Assembly: GCA_965237775.1 (NCBI GenBank)
Contig: OZ250155.1
Coordinates: 4,774,001-4,838,000 of the forward strand
From: CATOSP01 sp965237775
GTDB taxonomy: Bacteria; Chloroflexota; Dehalococcoidia; Lucifugimonadales; UBA3495
DNA: 64,000 nucleotides
Direction: 5' to 3'
A program made the translations under genes and the position numbers. Under the pieces are notes generated by a model. That model saw only the letters and a program-made list of their open reading frames with translations. It ran no database searches and was not told the origin of the DNA. Below, one piece after another: positions 25,183 through 34,207 of this stretch. Each line of letters starts with the position of its first letter. The first letter of the stretch is position 1.

Positions 25183-28100
25183 ATGGGCTGGACCAGCGCA
25201 CTTTTTTGGCTTTTACCGCGGCGTCTCCGCTCTTCGTGGCCGCTCCTTGCGATAACTTCCTTCGGCATCCTGGCGGCCATAACCATGATGGCCCTGGGCG
25301 CGGTCTATTCCAATACACTGGCCGAAGGCGGCTTGCGCCACAGCCTCGCCTCGTCGTCCAAACGTATCCTCAACGTCCAACTTATTACCCAGAACCGCCC
25401 CCTGGGCTCCGCCGACTACACCAGCTTGCGCTCGACCGTCGAGGGCTTTGCGCAGGACCGGGTCGGCTACATGCAGCGGCAAACCGAACGTTACGGCCAA
25501 CTCGCGGGAGTCGTCCGCATGATAGGCGCTCCTTCGGACGACTCCCCCCCGGCCAGTTCGCCCATCGCCCGGCCCTTCTTTTATACTAACCTCCAGGAGC
25601 ATTCCCGAATTGTCGAAGGCCGCTGGCCGGAGCCCGCGCCCTTAGCTAAAGACGGGGCCGCGGAATTCGAGGTGGTCATCGGTGGACGGGCGGCTCTGCA
25701 GATGGGTTACTCCGTCGGTTCCCAACTCCTCGCCTTCCCCTTCTCCACGGACCCTTCCGAGCGCGTCACCCTGACCATCGTGGGCCACGCGGAACCCCTG
25801 GACGCCAACGAAGAGTATTGGATCAACTCGCCCGGTCATTACTTCAGTATCCGGGAACAGGGCGACGAGCTACACGTCCCCCTGTACGTCCTGGAAGAAG
25901 ACTTCTTCGGGGTCTTGGGCACAAGTTATCCTTCCCTGGTCGGAGACTTCACCTGGTTCTTCTTCCTAGACGCCGACATCCTAACTTCGGCAACAGCGGG
26001 CCAGGCGAAGGAGGACTTGATCGGCCTGGAGACCGATGTAAACCAACACTACCCGCGCACCTTGGTCTTCACGGGTCTCAAGAACGCCATCGACAGATAT
26101 CGCCAGGAGCTGACCCTGGCCAGGGTCCCCCTTTATCTGTTCATCTCTCTCATCGTGTTGGTCATCCTCTACTTCCTGGCGCTGGTCGTCAGTATGCTTT
26201 CCCGCGCCCGGATGGATGAAGCCAGCATTATGCGGAGCCGCGGAGCGGGCATTGGCCAGGTCAGCGGCTTGCTGATAATCGGCGAAGGCGTGGTTGCCCT
26301 GCTGGCCATGGTCGTGGGCCCAGTGTTGGCTTGGCTCCTGGTGCGGTTCCTCCTTTTGGAAACCATCAACCCCGCCGGGGAGGCCAGTCAACCGATACCG
26401 GTTGGACTGTCCCTCAACGTATTCGTCATGGGCATCATTGGCGGCGCACTTAGTCTGCTGGTCCTGGGAGCTTCCAGCATCAGCCGCGCCCGGATGGGAA
26501 TGGTCGAATCTCTGAGGGAGAGGGCACGCCCACCAACCCTGCCTCTGTTGCAACGGTACTACTTGGACCTGCTCGTGCTGGCGGCGGTGGTCTTCATCCT
26601 CTGGGAAATTCAAGGCCGGGAAGGGTTCGTGATCAGCGACCTGGCCAGCCAGACCCCCAGGGTTGACCTGGTGCTGTTGTTCGGGCCGGCGCTTGTGCTG
26701 ATCGGCGCGGCGGTCGTGGTGCTGCGCGTGTTGCCCTTGCTCGTCCGCGTCATGTCCTGGCTGGCGGACCGGATGGCCCCGGCCTGGGTGGCCTTTCCCC
26801 TGGCCCGGCTGGCCCGGGAGCCGCTGCCCCACGGTTCACTGGTGATTATATTGATGCTGGCGGCTGCCCTCGGGGTGTTCGGTGCGGCGTTCCAATCCAC
26901 CCTATCTTTGAGCCAGAAGGAACAGGCGCTATACAAGGCCGGGGGCGACTTCGTGGTGAAGGGCCCTGGCCTTTCGGACCGGGACGCTAGGAAACTTGAG
27001 TCGGAACGCGTCGTGCAAAGCTTTACGCCTGTGCTCAGGGAAAACGGCGTGTTACACGACGTGCTGCCCAGGGAGCCCATCACCATGCTGGCGGTGGACC
27101 CTGACACCTTGCCCGATGCGGCCTGGTTCCGGGACGACTTCGCCGGCAAAAGCTTGCCCGAGTTACTGGAGGCGCTGCGGCCAGACCCGTTTCTATCGAC
27201 CCGAGACAACGTGGACGCTTCCCTGGGAATAGCTGTTCCGCCGGATACCACCGCCCTGGGAATATGGGTGGAGGTTACCGGGCTGAAACAAGACGTACTA
27301 TTCCCCGGGTTTAACCTATGGGCGAGGATGTACGACCCCGCGGGCAAGTTCCACAACCTTTTCCTTGGGGAGGTCAACTATTCCTCGTCTGGAAACAGGC
27401 AGACGTCCGGGGACGGGGGGGCTGAGCAGCCGCAGCAAGACTGGATCTACCTGGAGGCCGAAGCCCCCGAGGTATCCATGCCCCAGAGCGAGGTGTTCCG
27501 CCTGGTCTCTCTATTCTTCAGCCGAAAGTCCTTTTCCAGTATGCCGCCGGCAACCATTGGGTTGGACGACATCACAGCCAAGACCCCCTCGGGCCCTCCG
27601 GAAGGCACGATAGTAGAGGGCTTCGAGTCGCCCGCCAACTGGGTGCCGCTGGTCAACGAGGGTGACACAGTAGATATAATCGAGCTGACGGAAGGGGCGG
27701 CGCGGACTGGCGAATTGGGGCTGAAATTCGGTTGGGAAGGGGCCTTTGGCGAAGACGCCCGGGGCATAATCATTCCCGCGGGACCGTTCCCCATTCCGGC
27801 TATCGGCGGGCCGTTCCTCGAGAAAGGGCAGAGGATGCGGGTCCGCGCCGGCCGCAACCTCCTGCCGGTGATTATCCGGGACACAACGGACTTTTTTCCA
27901 ACCCTGGACCCTACCAGCCGCACCTTTGTTATCCTTTCCCTAGACCATTATCGAGACTACTCTCGGCGCATCAGCCGCTCCAGCTTTCAAGATGTGGAAG
28001 AGTATTGGCTGGCGGCCGATCCGGGGATCGGGCGCGCAGAGACCCAGAAGGCTCTGGAGGACTTGTTTGGCCCCTACGTGCGTATCCAGGACCGCGAGGG

Positions 28101-28563
28101 CGAGGTGGAGACCGCACAGCGAAACCCGCTGGCCGGTGGCGGGTGGGACGGCCTCACGATTTTGGGCATGGCGGCCATCATCATAGCCGTGCTCCTGGCT
28201 CTTGTTATCCATGCCGTGGTGGCCGTCCGCACAAGCCGGGTCGATCTAACAGTTGCCCGCACTCTGGGTTTCTCCAATGGACAACTCATGCTGTCCCTGG
28301 CCCTGGAGCGGCTGTTTGTCGCGGTCCTGGGACTGGCGGTGGGCAGCGTTATCGGGATATGGTTGGGCCGCTGGGTGCTGGGCTTCCTGGACATCACAGG
28401 ACGGGGCCGCACCGTGATCCCGCCGCAAACCTTGAGCATCCAGGAATGGTTGGTGGCGTCGGTGCTGGGAGGACTGATAATAGCGTCGCTGTTGGGTCTG
28501 ATCGTGGCCGCGGTCTCGGCCCAATGGTTGAGAGTCACGGAAACTTTGCGTGCTGGCGAATAA
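25183..28563 (+). CDS. Large FtsX/MacB-like ABC transporter permease (1)
   Basis: A 1126-residue membrane protein. An N-terminal helix (about residues 17-42) is followed by a large extracytoplasmic domain (to about 300). A first FtsX-type helical group comes next (LYLFISLIVLVILYFLALVV, SGLLIIGEGVVALLAMVVGP, NVFVMGIIGGALSLLVLGAS), then more helices to about 570. A second extracytoplasmic domain with a jelly-roll-like segment (VEGFESPANWVPLV) precedes a C-terminal FtsX group (LTILGMAAIIIAVLLALVIH to the end). Such double-FtsX proteins work with LolD/MacB-type ATPases in export or mechanotransmission at the envelope rather than import. Its stop is 18 bases before the paralogous permease. Substrate unknown. 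Confidence 0.88.
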   Translation: MGWTSALFWLLPRRLRSSWPLLAITSFGILAAITMMALGAVYSNTLAEGGLRHSLASSSKRILNVQLITQNRPLGSADYTSLRSTVEGFAQDRVGYMQRQTERYGQLAGVVRMIGAPSDDSPPASSPIARPFFYTNLQEHSRIVEGRWPEPAPLAKDGAAEFEVVIGGRAALQMGYSVGSQLLAFPFSTDPSERVTLTIVGHAEPLDANEEYWINSPGHYFSIREQGDELHVPLYVLEEDFFGVLGTSYPSLVGDFTWFFFLDADILTSATAGQAKEDLIGLETDVNQHYPRTLVFTGLKNAIDRYRQELTLARVPLYLFISLIVLVILYFLALVVSMLSRARMDEASIMRSRGAGIGQVSGLLIIGEGVVALLAMVVGPVLAWLLVRFLLLETINPAGEASQPIPVGLSLNVFVMGIIGGALSLLVLGASSISRARMGMVESLRERARPPTLPLLQRYYLDLLVLAAVVFILWEIQGREGFVISDLASQTPRVDLVLLFGPALVLIGAAVVVLRVLPLLVRVMSWLADRMAPAWVAFPLARLAREPLPHGSLVIILMLAAALGVFGAAFQSTLSLSQKEQALYKAGGDFVVKGPGLSDRDARKLESERVVQSFTPVLRENGVLHDVLPREPITMLAVDPDTLPDAAWFRDDFAGKSLPELLEALRPDPFLSTRDNVDASLGIAVPPDTTALGIWVEVTGLKQDVLFPGFNLWARMYDPAGKFHNLFLGEVNYSSSGNRQTSGDGGAEQPQQDWIYLEAEAPEVSMPQSEVFRLVSLFFSRKSFSSMPPATIGLDDITAKTPSGPPEGTIVEGFESPANWVPLVNEGDTVDIIELTEGAARTGELGLKFGWEGAFGEDARGIIIPAGPFPIPAIGGPFLEKGQRMRVRAGRNLLPVIIRDTTDFFPTLDPTSRTFVILSLDHYRDYSRRISRSSFQDVEEYWLAADPGIGRAETQKALEDLFGPYVRIQDREGEVETAQRNPLAGGGWDGLTILGMAAIIIAVLLALVIHAVVAVRTSRVDLTVARTLGFSNGQLMLSLALERLFVAVLGLAVGSVIGIWLGRWVLGFLDITGRGRTVIPPQTLSIQEWLVASVLGGLIIASLLGLIVAAVSAQWLRVTETLRAGE

Positions 28564-28581
28564 GTTTAGGTAGACACGGCA

Positions 28582-31500
28582 ATGTTTTCTCTATTGCAAA
28601 TGGCCTACGTCGTCGCCGTCCGGAGGATATTCTCCAGTTGGCGTCTTGAGCTTGTGCTGTTCCTGGGAATGCTGCTGGCGGTGGCGTTGATGTCTAGCGG
28701 GGTCATTTTCTCCAACCTCCTGGCTGAGGCTGCCCTGCGGCACGCCTTGAACGAGGCCTCTGCGGAAGAAGCCAACTTCTCCATCAGGGTCTTTAGTGGA
28801 CAGCAGGCCCCGCCAACGCCCGCTGGGCGGATCAGGCATTTCCAGAACAACGTTACCTTCTCGGACCAACGAGTGTCGTCCAGGGTGGAGGAGTTCCTCG
28901 CCGAACAGTCCCGTTTGGTCGAGACCGCTACGTTTTTCTTCAACGGACATCCCCAACTGGAACTGGACAACGACATCCGGGCAAGGGGGGAGATCAAGCA
29001 CCACTCCAGCTTGACCGATGAACGAGTCCGGTTGGTGGACGGCCGTTGGCCCTACGAAGGCGGCGGAGCGCCCTCGGTGATGGACGGGCCGTTGGAGATC
29101 GCGGTCGATTCACTGGGATCGGAACTGCTCCAGCTCTCCACTGGAGACCAGATGGGAATCATTCCCGCCGCGTCGTTCGACGACCCGCCTGAGGTGCCGG
29201 TGGTGATCGTGGGGGTCTTCGAGCGCGTCGACCCAGCGGATGACTACTGGTACGCCTCGGGGAGGACCTTCAGCTTTCACAATGACCAATGGACCATCGT
29301 GCCGCTGTTTACCTCTGAAAGGGCGATCCTGGAGAGAGTCTACCGCGTTTACCCCCGGCTATATACCGATGTGTCTTGGCACTATTACCTGGACCGGCAG
29401 TCGGTTAAGGCGGGAGACGTCGACGACCTTCTCAACACACTTCGAGTCATCCGGTACGACGTACGAACTAATCTGAACAACTCCACCAACCGCATCAGGC
29501 TTGACCGCGTGTTGGAAGACTACAAAGAGCAGCTTCTCCTGGCAAGGATACCCCTCTTTCTGATCCTGTTCCTTGTAATAGGCATCCTGACCTATTACCT
29601 GGCCCTGATAGGGGGCCTGGTGGTCAAGTCTAGGTCCGCTGAAATAGCAATGTTGAAGAGCCGCGGCGCGACCACCCCTCACATAGGGCTCATGGCGTTG
29701 GTCGAAGGGCTGTTGCTCGCCATACCCTCCACGGCATTGGGGCCGATGGTTGCCCTGGCGGTTGTGAAGACCCTGGGAAGAGTGTTCTTCGGCCTGGGGG
29801 GAAGCGAAGATCTGGCGTCGGTCCCAGTGGTGGTGTCTTTCGAGTCATACTTGCTGGGAGCGGCGGGAGCCGTTCTGGGCGTTGTGGTGCTTACGATCTC
29901 CACCCTGGCGGCGGCGCGCCAGGGCATGGTGGAGTTTCGGCAGATGGGGGCGAGGCCGCCCCAAGCCCCGTTCATCCACCGCTACTACCTGGACATCTTG
30001 TTCCTTGGGCTGATCGGGCTTTTCTGGTGGCAAATTCAAAGCCGGGGGGCGTTCCTGGTGCGGCCCCTGGGCAGCCGGGGTCTGGAGATCGACTATAGCT
30101 TGCTCTTGGGACCGGCGCTGGGATTGCTGGCAATCGGATTGCTGGTGATGCGCTTTTTCCCAATCGTAGTGGGACTAGCAGCCCGGCTCATCGAACCTGT
30201 GGGACCGTCCTGGTTGGTGCATGGGCTGCGGCACGTCTCCCGCGACCCGATTGTCCCGGGCTCATTGGTCGTGCTGCTGATGTTCGCCACCGCCCTGGGT
30301 GTGATTGGCAGCGCCTTCAGCGCCACGTTGGAACGCAACCAGGAAGAGCGCGCCCTCTACGCCGCCGGAGCCGACCTTCGGATCGAGCACGGCGGGTCCT
30401 CCAAGCCGCTGCAGTTACAGGGCATCGCGGAAAGAGCGGACGGGTTGGACTTCGTGGATGTAGCCGTGGAAGTACAACGGACCAGCGGCCACGTGACGAC
30501 CACCGGGTTCAGCACCAGCGGAACGTTGCTGGCCATACGGTCACGGGATTTCGCAAAGGTAGGCTGGTACAGGCCCGACTTCGCCGGCGGGCTAACCCTG
30601 GAGGAACTAACCGGACTGCTCACCCCCACTCCTCCTCCCGGCGAGGAAGAAGGCATACTCTTGCCCGACGACGCCACCGGAATGTCAGTGTACGTACAGC
30701 CCGGAAGGCCGGATAACCGTATGACGCTGAGGGCTCGTCTCCAGGACGACCGAGGCTATTACTTCGACGCCATGTTCGGTGAGCTTGACTTCAGGGAGTG
30801 GCGGGAGCTTGACTCTGACTTTAGCCCTCTGTTCCGGGGCGGACCCAACTCCCGTTCGGCCCAGCGGTTCGGCCAGCCCCGCGCTCCCTACCGGCTGTTG
30901 GCGATCCACATCACCAGCCGTGGCGGGGCTCCTGAGCCCGGGGCTCTGTTCCTCAGCAGTCTGAATGCCTCCGGCTCAAACGGCCCTCAGCCTCTGGACG
31001 ATTTCCAGAGCGTCAACGGTTGGCAGGTAATCGAAGACTACTCTAAGCCAGGTCTATTTGCCCTGGAGGCCAGCAAGTCGGTAGCCGTGTCGGACGAAGG
31101 CGGCTCGGTCCGTTTTAGTTGGGCTCCAGGCAGCTCCGGGTTGAGGGGTATCCGGGCCGGTGAGCCCGAACAACCGTTGCCGGCGCTGGTCAGCAGAGAA
31201 TTCATGGAAGTGTCAGACGCCCAGGTGGGTGAAGTTCGGACCTTGGGCATGTCAACGTTCTCGTTGCCGATTGAGATCAAGGCGGTCATTGACTACTTCC
31301 CGACTTTGACGCCCGAGGAAAAACCCTTTGCCGTGGTTGACCTGGAGACATTCACCCATCAGGCAAACCTCCATAGCCTCTCCACGATGGGCGGGACCAA
31401 CGAGCTATGGGTGGGTCTCGGCGCATCGGAGCCTGACCTGAAATCCGTGGCCGCGCTGCTGGATAGTGAAGACTTGAGAGCGCGGAACACGTTCCTAGCG

Positions 31501-31974
31501 ACCGAGATGGTCCGGGAGCGTACCGAGCAGCCCCTGGTCAGCTCCGGTTGGGGGGCCCTCTTGGTGCTCATGTTCCTGGCGTTGGTTCTAGCCAGCGCTT
31601 CGGGGGTAATGCTGTTCTCATTCACCGACACCCGGGAGCGTAGGACGGAATTCGCCCTGCTGCGGACCCTGGGTTCGTCCCGAGGGCAGTTGAACGGCGC
31701 GGTATGGTTCAGCCTGTTTGTGGTCACCCTGTTCGGCGTTGTCCTAGGCAGCGTCGCGGGTCAGGTGATCGGCACCAGTCTGTTGCCTCTAATGGAGGTA
31801 GCAGAGGAAGGCGCGAGGGTTACCCCGCCCATGACTTTGGAGATCGATTGGGTCACCCTGGGAGTGTCGTATGCCATCCTAGGATCGGTTACCATTGGCA
31901 CGGTGTTGTGGCTTATATGGTATACATCGAAGATGGAAGTGCAGCAGGTCCTGCGTATAGGCGAGGCGGGATAG
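28582..31974 (+). CDS. Large FtsX/MacB-like ABC transporter permease (2)
   Basis: A 1130-residue paralogue of the preceding permease with the same plan: N-terminal helix (LELVLFLGMLLAVALMSSGV), extracytoplasmic domain, a first helical group (IPLFLILFLVIGILTYYLAL onward), and a second extracytoplasmic domain with a beta-sandwich-like part (LDDFQSVNGWQVIEDYSK). It ends in a C-terminal FtsX group (GALLVLMFLALVLASASGVM, FSLFVVTLFGVVLGSVAGQV). Both proteins share HRYYLDI-type (RYYLDLL) sequences between the helical groups, which points to a duplication. The two probably form a heterodimer served by the two ATPases downstream. Confidence 0.88.
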   Translation: MFSLLQMAYVVAVRRIFSSWRLELVLFLGMLLAVALMSSGVIFSNLLAEAALRHALNEASAEEANFSIRVFSGQQAPPTPAGRIRHFQNNVTFSDQRVSSRVEEFLAEQSRLVETATFFFNGHPQLELDNDIRARGEIKHHSSLTDERVRLVDGRWPYEGGGAPSVMDGPLEIAVDSLGSELLQLSTGDQMGIIPAASFDDPPEVPVVIVGVFERVDPADDYWYASGRTFSFHNDQWTIVPLFTSERAILERVYRVYPRLYTDVSWHYYLDRQSVKAGDVDDLLNTLRVIRYDVRTNLNNSTNRIRLDRVLEDYKEQLLLARIPLFLILFLVIGILTYYLALIGGLVVKSRSAEIAMLKSRGATTPHIGLMALVEGLLLAIPSTALGPMVALAVVKTLGRVFFGLGGSEDLASVPVVVSFESYLLGAAGAVLGVVVLTISTLAAARQGMVEFRQMGARPPQAPFIHRYYLDILFLGLIGLFWWQIQSRGAFLVRPLGSRGLEIDYSLLLGPALGLLAIGLLVMRFFPIVVGLAARLIEPVGPSWLVHGLRHVSRDPIVPGSLVVLLMFATALGVIGSAFSATLERNQEERALYAAGADLRIEHGGSSKPLQLQGIAERADGLDFVDVAVEVQRTSGHVTTTGFSTSGTLLAIRSRDFAKVGWYRPDFAGGLTLEELTGLLTPTPPPGEEEGILLPDDATGMSVYVQPGRPDNRMTLRARLQDDRGYYFDAMFGELDFREWRELDSDFSPLFRGGPNSRSAQRFGQPRAPYRLLAIHITSRGGAPEPGALFLSSLNASGSNGPQPLDDFQSVNGWQVIEDYSKPGLFALEASKSVAVSDEGGSVRFSWAPGSSGLRGIRAGEPEQPLPALVSREFMEVSDAQVGEVRTLGMSTFSLPIEIKAVIDYFPTLTPEEKPFAVVDLETFTHQANLHSLSTMGGTNELWVGLGASEPDLKSVAALLDSEDLRARNTFLATEMVRERTEQPLVSSGWGALLVLMFLALVLASASGVMLFSFTDTRERRTEFALLRTLGSSRGQLNGAVWFSLFVVTLFGVVLGSVAGQVIGTSLLPLMEVAEEGARVTPPMTLEIDWVTLGVSYAILGSVTIGTVLWLIWYTSKMEVQQVLRIGEAG

Positions 31975-32047
31975 TTAGTGGCCGGTGGTCAGTGGCAGGC
32001 GCTTACTAGCCATTAACCACTAGCCACTGGTCACTAGCCACTAGCAT
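31975..32047. repeat. Low-complexity CCACTAGCCACTGGTCACTAG-type repeat tract
   Basis: The gap between the second permease and the first ATPase gene is made of repeated AGTGGCC/AGTGGTC and CCACTAG units in both orientations, able to fold on themselves. It does not look like a terminator (no T run). It could be an intergenic repeat tolerated inside the operon, or a processing site that separates permease from ATPase mRNA. Confidence 0.6.
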
Positions 32048-32064
32048 CCCTGAGGAGGCACGCA

Positions 32065-33042
32065 TTGGTAAACGTTGAGCGTTTTGGCAACTACGCCGCG
32101 CCGGCCGCCGGAGAGCGGCGTGAGGACCATGCCCCGGTACAGGCCTACATCGAATGCCAGGACCTATTCAAGATCTACAAACGTTCCGAACTGGAAGTGG
32201 TCGCGCTTAGGGGCCTCGATCTGATCGTTGAAACCGGCGAGCTCATCGCCATCATCGGAGCCAGCGGGAGCGGTAAAAGCACCTTGATGAACCTGTTAGC
32301 GGGGCTGGACCGGCCTTCCGCTGGGCATGTCCGGGTTGGTGAGCGCGATCTTTTGGACATTTCCGACCGAGAGTTGGTGATGTACCGGCGTCTCGACGTT
32401 GGATTCGTCTGGCAGGCCACCGGTAGGAACCTGGTGCCCTACCTCAATGTCCGGGACAACATCGAGCTTCCCATGGCCATGGCCGGGGCCACCGCTCAAG
32501 AGAGACACAGTTGGAGCGGCCAACTCCTGGATGCCCTGGGACTGCCTGACAAGGCCAACCGGCTGCCCTATCAATTGTCCGGAGGTGAGCAGCAAAGGGT
32601 CGCCATCGGCGTCGCCCTCTCCAATAAACCCCCGCTGCTGCTGGCGGACGAACCGACGGGGGAGCTTGACACCCAGACGGCAACTCAGGTATTTCAGCTC
32701 CTGCGGGAGATCAACGTCAACTACAACGTTACCATAGTTATGGTTACCCACTACCCAGGCGTCTCGGAGTTCGTTGACCGCGTAATCCACATCAGGGACG
32801 GCAGGATCAGTTCCGAGAGCTACTCCACTCCAACGTTCCAGCGTGAAGGGGAGCGGGTGGAGGAAGAGTACCTGGTGATTGACCGAGCCGGCAGGATTCA
32901 GCTACCCCAGGAGTACACCGCCAGGTTCCGGTTGGGAGGTTTGGCAAAAGCGGACCCGGACGGAGACGGCGTGACTCTCCGCCCGATTGCGGACCGGCCA
33001 AGGCCCAATACCGGCGGGGCCAATCCACGGAGGGACCCATGA
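32065..33042 (+). CDS. ABC transporter ATP-binding protein, LolD/MacB-like (1)
   Basis: A 325-residue ATPase starting at a TTG with GAGGAGG about six bases upstream. Walker A is GASGSGKST, the signature LSGGEQQRVAIGVALS and Walker B LLLADEPTGELD, all of the MacB/LolD class. The segment RRLDVGFVWQATGRNLVPYL carries the Q-loop. Beyond residue 230 about 90 extra residues, rich in charged and Pro/Gly residues, form a tail not usual for LolD. The next ATPase gene starts inside its stop codon (ATGA). It should energise the permeases encoded at 25183 and 28582. Confidence 0.93.
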   Translation: MVNVERFGNYAAPAAGERREDHAPVQAYIECQDLFKIYKRSELEVVALRGLDLIVETGELIAIIGASGSGKSTLMNLLAGLDRPSAGHVRVGERDLLDISDRELVMYRRLDVGFVWQATGRNLVPYLNVRDNIELPMAMAGATAQERHSWSGQLLDALGLPDKANRLPYQLSGGEQQRVAIGVALSNKPPLLLADEPTGELDTQTATQVFQLLREINVNYNVTIVMVTHYPGVSEFVDRVIHIRDGRISSESYSTPTFQREGERVEEEYLVIDRAGRIQLPQEYTARFRLGGLAKADPDGDGVTLRPIADRPRPNTGGANPRRDP

Positions 33043-33782
33043 GAGAGGAACGATCCGCGGCCGACACTCTACCTTCCGTGGAATACGCTCGAACACGCAA
33101 CGCACCCGAGCCGATCATAACCGCCTCGGGCTTGTACCGCGTGTTTGGTGAGGGCGACGTGGCGGTGTCAGCGGTAAACGGCATCTCCCTTGAAGTGGGA
33201 CAGGGTGAGTTTTTGGCGGTGGTGGGACGCTCCGGCTCGGGCAAGACCACCTTGCTAAACCTGCTTTCGGGGTTGGACCGGCCCACTTCTGGACAGGTCA
33301 TGTTCCAGGGGCGGGACTTGACTCAACTACCCGAAGGCGAGCTTGTGGAGTTGCGCCGCCGCAGTATCGGGTTCGTATTCCAGTCTTTCGGGTTGATGCC
33401 ACTGCTTTCGGCGTTGGAGAACGTCGAGCTTCCCCTCCACATCAGCGGGACCTCCTGGCGGGAACGCCGGAGGCGGGCCCAGGAGGCGCTAAACATGGTG
33501 GGCCTGGGATCACGGTCCCGCCACCGGCCCTACGAACTATCGGGGGGTGAGCAGCAACGGGTCTCTATCGCCAGGGCCTTGGTCACCGGGGCGGACGCCG
33601 TATTCGCGGACGAACCCACTGGGGAGTTGGACACTACCACCGCCGCCTCGATCGGCGCGATCTTGCAAGAGGTGGCCAGGGACAGAAAAGCCACGGTCAT
33701 CACCGCGACCCATGACCTTTCGCTGGCCGCAATGAGCGACAGGATTGTCAGCCTGGTGGACGGTGGAGTGGACTCGGAATAA
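33039..33782 (+). CDS. ABC transporter ATP-binding protein, LolD/MacB-like (2)
   Basis: A 247-residue ATPase overlapping the preceding gene by four bases, so translation is coupled. Walker A is GRSGSGKTT, the Q-loop lies in GFVFQSFGLMPLLSALENVE, the signature is LSGGEQQRVSIARAL, and Walker B is AVFADEPTGELD, followed by the switch His in TATHDL. Two different ATPases for two different permeases suggest a heteromeric complex. An aspartic protease gene follows 26 bases downstream. Confidence 0.94.
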   Translation: MREERSAADTLPSVEYARTRNAPEPIITASGLYRVFGEGDVAVSAVNGISLEVGQGEFLAVVGRSGSGKTTLLNLLSGLDRPTSGQVMFQGRDLTQLPEGELVELRRRSIGFVFQSFGLMPLLSALENVELPLHISGTSWRERRRRAQEALNMVGLGSRSRHRPYELSGGEQQRVSIARALVTGADAVFADEPTGELDTTTAASIGAILQEVARDRKATVITATHDLSLAAMSDRIVSLVDGGVDSE

Positions 33783-33808
33783 TCGCCGGGTCAATGAGGG
33801 ACTTACGC

Positions 33809-34180
33809 ATGGGAACGTTCAACTGGCCGATGGAGATTCTCAGCGCCGACGGGACGCTTGCCGAAACGGTGGACGCGTTGGTGGATACCGGCTCCAGTTA
33901 CACGGTATTGCCGGCGGCGATTCTCAGAAGGTTAAACATATCTTCAACCGACACTCTGGACTTCGAATTGGGCGGCGGCCGTGTTATTTCGCTGGAAGTC
34001 GGCGAGGCCAGAGTCCGGGTGGAAGGTAGGGAGCGCACTAGAATCGTGGTGTTCGGCGACGACGACGCCTCCCCTCTCATGGGTGCGGACACCCTGCAAG
34101 GCGCGGCCCTCGCCGTTGACCCGGTGGCCCACCGGCTCGTTCCCACGCGGGCGCTGTTGAAGTCCCAGAATTCGGGTTGA
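33809..34180 (+). CDS. Retropepsin-like aspartic protease (clan AA)
   Basis: A 123-residue protein with the retropepsin signature ALVDTGSSYTVLP (catalytic Asp in DTGSS) near residue 30, and the downstream hydrophobic-Gly motif PLMGADTLQGAAL near residue 95. Length and layout match single-domain clan AA proteases, which act as homodimers. I choose the ATG at 33809 because GAGGG lies eight bases upstream; an in-frame ATG 15 bases earlier has no site. No signal peptide is visible, so it should act in the cytoplasm or at the inner face of the membrane. Position right after the ABC genes on the same strand suggests an operon. A role in processing the permeases or a partner is inference only. Confidence 0.85.
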   Translation: MGTFNWPMEILSADGTLAETVDALVDTGSSYTVLPAAILRRLNISSTDTLDFELGGGRVISLEVGEARVRVEGRERTRIVVFGDDDASPLMGADTLQGAALAVDPVAHRLVPTRALLKSQNSG

Positions 34181-34207
34181 CACCCCGAGGCACGGGGCTA
34201 CAATACC

